A stretch of DNA of 16,697 nucleotides from Gammaproteobacteria bacterium (GTDB lineage: Bacteria; Pseudomonadota; Gammaproteobacteria; Xanthomonadales; Xanthomonadaceae), in NCBI GenBank assembly GCA_030431185.1, contig JAUIJO010000040.1, forward strand, positions 1 to 16,697, read 5' to 3'. The notes under the pieces were generated by a model, which had not been told where the DNA came from, searched no databases, and saw nothing but the letters and a program-made list of their open reading frames with translations. Both the position numbers and the translations under genes were made by a program. This document shows, in pieces, positions 13,435 to 16,697 of this stretch. Every line of letters begins with the position of its first letter. The first letter of the stretch is position 1.

Positions 13435-14081
13435 GAGCGGCCCCCGGCGACGTCCTTGATCGCCTCGACGATGTTGGAGTACGCGCCGCAGCGGCAGATG
13501 TTGCCGCTCATGCGCTCGCGGATCTCGCTGTCGGTCAGCCGGGGACGGGCGGCGATGTCACCACTGACGTGGCTCGGCATCCCTTCCCTCAGTTCGTCCA
13601 GCATCGCCACCGCGGAGCAGATCTGGCCGGGCGTGCAGTAACCGCACTGGTAACCGTCGTGCGTGACGAAGGCCTGCTGCATGGGATGCAGCTGGCCGGG
13701 CGTGCCGAGGCCTTCGATGGTGGTGACCTCGTCGCCGTCGTGCATGACCGCCAGGCTCAGGCATGCGTTGATGCGCCGCCCGTCCACGATCACCGTGCAG
13801 GCGCCGCACTGGCCGTGGTCGCAGCCCTTCTTGGTGCCGGTCAGCTTGAGGTGCTCGCGCAGCGCGTCCAACAGGGTGGTGCGCGTGTCGAGTTCGAGCG
13901 ATTCCCGCTTGCCGTTGACGGTCAACGATACCTTCTGCATCACGGGTGCCTTCGCTGGACTCGGCGTCGCGGCCCGCGCGGCGCCGATGAGTGCACCCGA
14001 CGCGCTGCTCGCGGCCACCGTGGTGGCGCTGGCGAGGATGAATTCGCGTCGCGTGAGGCGGAAACCATCGTTGTCCTGCAT
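13431..14081 (-). CDS. paoA: Aldehyde oxidoreductase 2Fe-2S subunit with Tat signal
   Basis: A 216-residue electron-transfer subunit. Residues 8-14 are RLTRREF, a twin-arginine motif (Arg11-Arg12), followed by an Ala-rich hydrophobic stretch ending near AARAA (about 34-38), so the folded complex should be exported to the periplasm by Tat. The first 2Fe-2S site is GCDHGQCGACTV plus Cys107 (Cys87, 92, 95, 107). The second uses CGYC and CRC (Cys146, 149, 196, 198), within CGYCTPGQICS and NICRCGAYSN. It is the first gene of the operon, with GGGAAGG 5 nt before the ATG. The 339 nt upstream is shared with the divergent porin gene and holds several inverted repeats. The aldehyde substrate range (E. 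coli homologue: broad, aromatic preferred) cannot be read from sequence. Confidence 0.95.
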   Translation of the reverse strand: MQDNDGFRLTRREFILASATTVAASSASGALIGAARAATPSPAKAPVMQKVSLTVNGKRESLELDTRTTLLDALREHLKLTGTKKGCDHGQCGACTVIVDGRRINACLSLAVMHDGDEVTTIEGLGTPGQLHPMQQAFVTHDGYQCGYCTPGQICSAVAMLDELREGMPSHVSGDIAARPRLTDSEIRERMSGNICRCGAYSNIVEAIKDVAGGRS

Positions 14082-14158
14082 GCCTGCCTTCCCTTGGGTG
14101 GGTGGGGGGACCCATCATCACATGGGCCGGGCGTTGCCCCGGCCGCCACCATGGGCCG

Positions 14159-14173
14159 CCACGCGTCGCGTGG
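14159..14173. promoter_or_regulatory. Candidate operator upstream of paoA
   Basis: CCACGCG-T-CGCGTGG is a perfect 7-bp inverted repeat around one central base, 78-92 nt upstream of the paoA ATG. Its CACGCG half-site recurs in the palindromes between wrbA and yihY. A transcription factor of the TetR or LysR kind could bind, but no regulator gene lies nearby. Confidence 0.3.
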
Positions 14174-14410
14174 AACACATCGGGCATGCCGGCCAGGAAG
14201 CCTCCATCGCCGCCCTGGAACGGCGTCGTCGCGTCGATTTCTAGCAGTCATGCCGCGACCACGACGTGAAAGCATGCGCGCACGACAGGCGCGTTGCGGG
14301 GCCGTCGACGCCTCCGCACCACGGTCCCGGCGCCTGTCACCCGTCCTTCGGGTCGCGGGCTGCAGGATCGATACGGGAGACCCTATGATGGCGGCAAGCT
14401 GGCCCGACGC

Positions 14411-14414
14411 GAGG
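14411..14414 (+). promoter_or_regulatory. Shine-Dalgarno GAGG for the porin start at 14421
   Basis: GAGG followed by six bases precedes the ATG at 14421. This start gives a classical signal peptide. A competing GGGAGA at 14375-14380 precedes tandem ATGs at 14385 and 14388, which would add 11-12 residues before the signal's basic region. Confidence 0.45.
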
Positions 14415-14420
14415 ATGTTC

Positions 14421-15605
14421 ATGCGCCACCCCGTGCCATTCGTCGTTATCGCGCTCATCGCCGCCCTGGCGGACGCTCCGGCGGCACGGGCGGAGACGCC
14501 GGGCGCATGGGACATCGGTCGCGGCGACAAGGGCCTGGAATTCCGCTCCCCGGGCGGCAACTGGATATTCAATCCCTGGTTGCGGCTGCAGTTCCGCTAC
14601 AGCGAGCCCTATTCGGGCGACCCCCTCGCCATCGCGGAGATGCAGGATCCGCACGGGGCGGGTTTCGAGCTGAAGCGGTCGCGCCTGAAAATGGACGTGC
14701 AGCTCGGTACGCCTGTCCTGACGCTTTACAGCGAGACGCAACTGGAGGGGCGCCAGCAACTGGACTTCCGGGTCACGTACCAGCCAAGCGAGGACTTCTG
14801 GCTGCGGGTGGGCCAGTGGAAGGCCGAGTACAACCGTGAGCGTCGGGACTCATCCGGCGAACAGCAGTTCGTCGATCGCTCCGTCGTCACCCGCGATTTC
14901 ACCCTTGATCGACAACAGGGCGTCATGGCCTACGGTCGCATGGGCGAGGGCAGCGCGGCGGACCTGAGTGCCTGGGTCGGCGTGTTCGGCGGTGCGGGGC
15001 GCGGGAGGTTCAACGACGGCGGCCAGGGCATGCAGGTGGCGCGGCTGCAGTGGAATCCCAATGGCGAGGTGCTGGAATTCTCGCAGAGCGACCTCGAGCG
15101 GCGACCGGAGCCGGTGGGTTCGGTCGCGATCGCGGCGGCCCGTGATCGCAGTCGCTACACCCGCTTCTCGTCCGATGGCGGGGGCGAGTTGACGGGATAC
15201 GAGCGGGGAGAGGTGGACCAGTACGAGATCGAACAGTACCTGTTCGAGACCGCGCTGCAATGGCGTGGCTTCTCCTGGCAGCAGGAGTGGCACCACAAGA
15301 CCGTCGAGGATCGCCTGCTCGGTGGGCGGCGCACCCTGCGCGGCCTGTATGCCCAGGCGGGGTATTTCCCGCACGAGCGCTGGGAGGCCTTCCCGAGGCC
15401 CCTGGAGGTCGCACTTCGCTACGCCACGGTCGACGACGGCTTGCCCGACGGGGGGCCGAGGCGCGAGTACACGCTGGCGGGCAACTGGTATTTCAAGGGG
15501 CACCTCAACAAGATCAACCTCGATGTGTCCCGCCTCGAAGTCACCGAAGGCGAGGCCAGCGAATGGGACTGGCGCACCCGCCTGCAGTGGGACGTGTCGT
15601 TCTAG
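14421..15605 (+). CDS. OprO/OprP-type outer-membrane porin
   Basis: A 394-residue outer-membrane beta-barrel of the phosphate-selective porin O/P family (PF07396). Residues 1-24 form a signal peptide ending AARA before ETPG. The mature N-terminus reads GDKGLEFRSPGGNWIFNPW and LRLQFRYSEPY, typical opening strands. Alternating hydrophobic strands rich in aromatic residues continue throughout, with FELKRSRLKMDVQL and VRVGQWK-like strands (here LRVGQWKAEYNRE). The protein ends WDVSF with a C-terminal Phe, the usual signal for barrel assembly. The name does not prove phosphate specificity; family members carry diverse anions. The start at 14421 gives the best signal peptide and has GAGG upstream. 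It is divergent from paoA, and solute supply to the periplasmic oxidoreductase is a plausible but unproven link. Confidence 0.85.
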   Translation: MRHPVPFVVIALIAALADAPAARAETPGAWDIGRGDKGLEFRSPGGNWIFNPWLRLQFRYSEPYSGDPLAIAEMQDPHGAGFELKRSRLKMDVQLGTPVLTLYSETQLEGRQQLDFRVTYQPSEDFWLRVGQWKAEYNRERRDSSGEQQFVDRSVVTRDFTLDRQQGVMAYGRMGEGSAADLSAWVGVFGGAGRGRFNDGGQGMQVARLQWNPNGEVLEFSQSDLERRPEPVGSVAIAAARDRSRYTRFSSDGGGELTGYERGEVDQYEIEQYLFETALQWRGFSWQQEWHHKTVEDRLLGGRRTLRGLYAQAGYFPHERWEAFPRPLEVALRYATVDDGLPDGGPRREYTLAGNWYFKGHLNKINLDVSRLEVTEGEASEWDWRTRLQWDVSF

Positions 15606-15614
15606 CGGTGCGTG

Positions 15615-15631
15615 GCCGGGGAGAAGCCGGC
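15615..15631 (+). terminator. Weak candidate terminator after the porin gene
   Basis: GCCGG (15615-15619) and CCGGC (15627-15631) form a 5-bp stem with a 7-nt loop, 9 nt after the porin stop, without a U-tract. Nothing else recognisable lies in the 173-nt convergent gap. Confidence 0.25.
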
Positions 15632-15778
15632 ATGCGTGCCCGGCGCTGGGGCGTGTCGGCATGGGCCCCGTCGCGAACCCGGAAACGGAGGTCGCCGAGA
15701 CGCCCGGCATCGGCCCGCCTCTCCGTACGCCCCCTGTATGCCGGCCGGCGTTCGGCGATGCCCGCGACGTCCCGCAAC

Positions 15779-16697
15779 TCAGGCCGTACCGGCGAGCGCC
15801 CGCACCGCGCGGCTGAAATCGGCAGCGAACGCCTCCATGTCGAACAGGCCGCTGGCATCGCGCCTCGCCATCACCTCGGCGCGTAGCGCGGCGAGCTGGG
15901 TGGGGTCGCGCCCCAGGGCGACCGCCTTCGCGACGAAGGCCTCGTCGCTGTCGACGTTCATGCCGTCCATGCCCAGGTGGTGGTTCAGGCTGCCGGCGAC
16001 GCGGGCGGCGAAGGTGTCGCCAGGGCGCGTCAGCACCGGACAGCCCACCCAGAGTGCGTCGGACGCGGTGGTGTGGGCGTTGTACGGACCGGTGTCGAGG
16101 AACAGGTCGGCGAGCTGGAGGCGGGCGAGGTAGTCGGCGTGGGCTTGCTTGGGCATGAAGACCAGGCGCGCCGGGTCGATGCCGACGGACGCGGCGTGCG
16201 CGCGCAGGCGCTCGTCCGCGCGACCCGGTCCGGACAACAGCCAGAGCACGCTGCCGGGAACGCCACGCAGCACCGAAAGCGCGCGCTCCACGCTGGCCGG
16301 GTTCAGCTTGTAACTGTTGTTGAAACAGCAGTAGACGACCCCCGCCGCAGGCAGGCCGCAGTCGGCGCGCGCGGGCGCGGGTGGCACCTCGCGTCGCGTG
16401 TCCGAAGGCTGGAACGCGCGTGGCAGGCGCAGTACGCGTTCGCTGAAATGCGGGGCGAGGGCATCCGGCAGGACGAAGCCATCGGCCAGCACGGCGTCGA
16501 CCCAGGGGGCGCCCGAGGTGCCGGGATACGCCAGCCAGTTCACCTGGACCGGGGCGGGGCGCATCGCCAGCACTTCCGGCGCCCCGCCGCCGCCCCAGCC
16601 GCGCAGGTCGAACAACACGTCGATGCCGTGCGCCCGGATCATCCCGGCGACCTGGCGATGCGGGCGTCCGGCCGCATCGTGCAGTGCGGTCGCCTCG
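15779..16697 (-). CDS. SPINDLY/O-GlcNAc-transferase-like glycosyltransferase (partial)
   Basis: About 305 residues of a protein whose start lies beyond the right edge; the frame is open through the last base. The visible part is the Glyco_transf_41 catalytic region of O-GlcNAc transferase-like proteins: IDVLFDLRGW then RPAPVQVNWLAYPGTSG, FNNSYKLNPASVERALSVL, the block RLVFMPKQAHADYLARLQ leading into LADLFLDTGPYNAHTTASDA, and LTRPGDTFAARVAGSL. These include the UDP-sugar-binding HTT-x-D segment. Bacterial homologues usually carry N-terminal TPR repeats, which would lie outside the window, and modify proteins such as flagellins or adhesins. The usual DL-G-Y/H-T loop is replaced by a Gly-rich GWGGGG. 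It converges on the porin gene across 173 nt. The acceptor protein is unknown. Confidence 0.88.
   Translation of the reverse strand, partial: EATALHDAAGRPHRQVAGMIRAHGIDVLFDLRGWGGGGAPEVLAMRPAPVQVNWLAYPGTSGAPWVDAVLADGFVLPDALAPHFSERVLRLPRAFQPSDTRREVPPAPARADCGLPAAGVVYCCFNNSYKLNPASVERALSVLRGVPGSVLWLLSGPGRADERLRAHAASVGIDPARLVFMPKQAHADYLARLQLADLFLDTGPYNAHTTASDALWVGCPVLTRPGDTFAARVAGSLNHHLGMDGMNVDSDEAFVAKAVALGRDPTQLAALRAEVMARRDASGLFDMEAFAADFSRAVRALAGTA

Larger units (their letters stand above)
14082..14420. other. Divergent intergenic region between paoA and the porin
   Basis: No convincing gene lies here; short open frames run through on both strands but have no start signals. It contains GGCCGGG/CCCGGCC (14125-14131, 14138-14144), a 15-bp near-palindrome at 14159-14173 and a 9-bp inverted repeat GACAGGCGC/GCGCCTGTC (14284-14292, 14330-14338) that could fold in the porin leader. 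No clean sigma-70, sigma-54 or ECF promoter was found. A single CTGTCAC, a half Pho-box, occurs at 14334-14340 without its second repeat. Confidence 0.5.

Noticed and set aside
13638..13665. Two GTAACC hexamers inside paoA on the plus strand
   Set aside because: They are antisense within a coding region, and neither has CGAA at the 16-nt spacing.
14122..14244. A 40-codon plus-strand ORF between paoA and the porin
   Set aside because: The last 25 residues look somewhat protein-like, but there is no Shine-Dalgarno, no family resemblance, and it sits in a divergent promoter region. I could not tell it from chance.
14334..14340. CTGTCAC as a PhoB box for the porin gene
   Set aside because: Only one half-site is present; the required second copy 11 nt away is absent.
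13569..14420. N-terminal extension of the porin frame back into the paoA region
   Set aside because: The frame is open but antisense to paoA; a proper signal peptide and Shine-Dalgarno place the start at 14421.

Overview
The window is very GC-rich with strong G/C bias at third codon positions. Gene content and order point to a gammaproteobacterium of the Xanthomonadaceae/Lysobacteraceae (Lysobacter, Luteimonas or Xanthomonas type). Clues are a secreted protein ending in a PPC domain, a wrbA-DUF2069 pair divergent from yihY, a PPK2, a SigF/NrsF sigma/anti-sigma pair, and a periplasmic aldehyde oxidoreductase operon. Genus assignment is inference. There are no rRNA, tRNA, CRISPR or insertion elements, and the region reads as ordinary chromosome rather than a mobile island.

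Layout. 1-154 (+): C-terminal end of a secreted PPC-domain protein. 384-1872 (-): wrbA, then a DUF2069 membrane protein joined by an ATGA overlap, then a small one-domain asparaginase with its own TATAAT box. 2007-4166 (+): yihY/BrkB membrane protein, a TlpA-type thioredoxin lipoprotein and an acylphosphatase, closely spaced or overlapping. 4208-7137 (-): a possible 52-residue ORF, moaB, ppk2, an ECF sigma factor of the SigF type and its NrsF/DUF1109 anti-sigma factor. 7238-8359 (+): exported PPP-type metallophosphatase. 8549-14081 (-): paoA (Tat-exported 2Fe-2S subunit), paoB (FAD and 4Fe-4S subunit), paoC (molybdenum subunit), an XdhC/PaoD maturation factor and a MocA-type cytidylyltransferase. 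14421-15605 (+): OprO/OprP-type outer-membrane porin, divergent from paoA. 15779-16697 (-): catalytic part of a SPINDLY/O-GlcNAc-transferase-like protein cut by the window edge.

How it works together. The pao block is a self-contained unit: MocA would make the cytidine-dinucleotide form of the molybdenum cofactor, XdhC/PaoD would load it, and PaoA's twin-arginine signal would carry the folded trimer to the periplasm to oxidise aldehydes. The divergent porin may supply small anionic solutes to the same compartment. The other well-defined regulatory unit is the sigma/anti-sigma pair. Just upstream lies an exact GTAACC-N16-CGAA element, the promoter motif I recall for Caulobacter SigF, so autoregulation is likely. 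I did not find a system that is clearly undescribed. The most useful leads are that promoter, the two lone cysteines in the anti-sigma factor, the uncatalogued small ORF coupled to moaB, a 12-bp tandem duplication inside mocA, and clusters of palindromes in two divergent intergenic regions.
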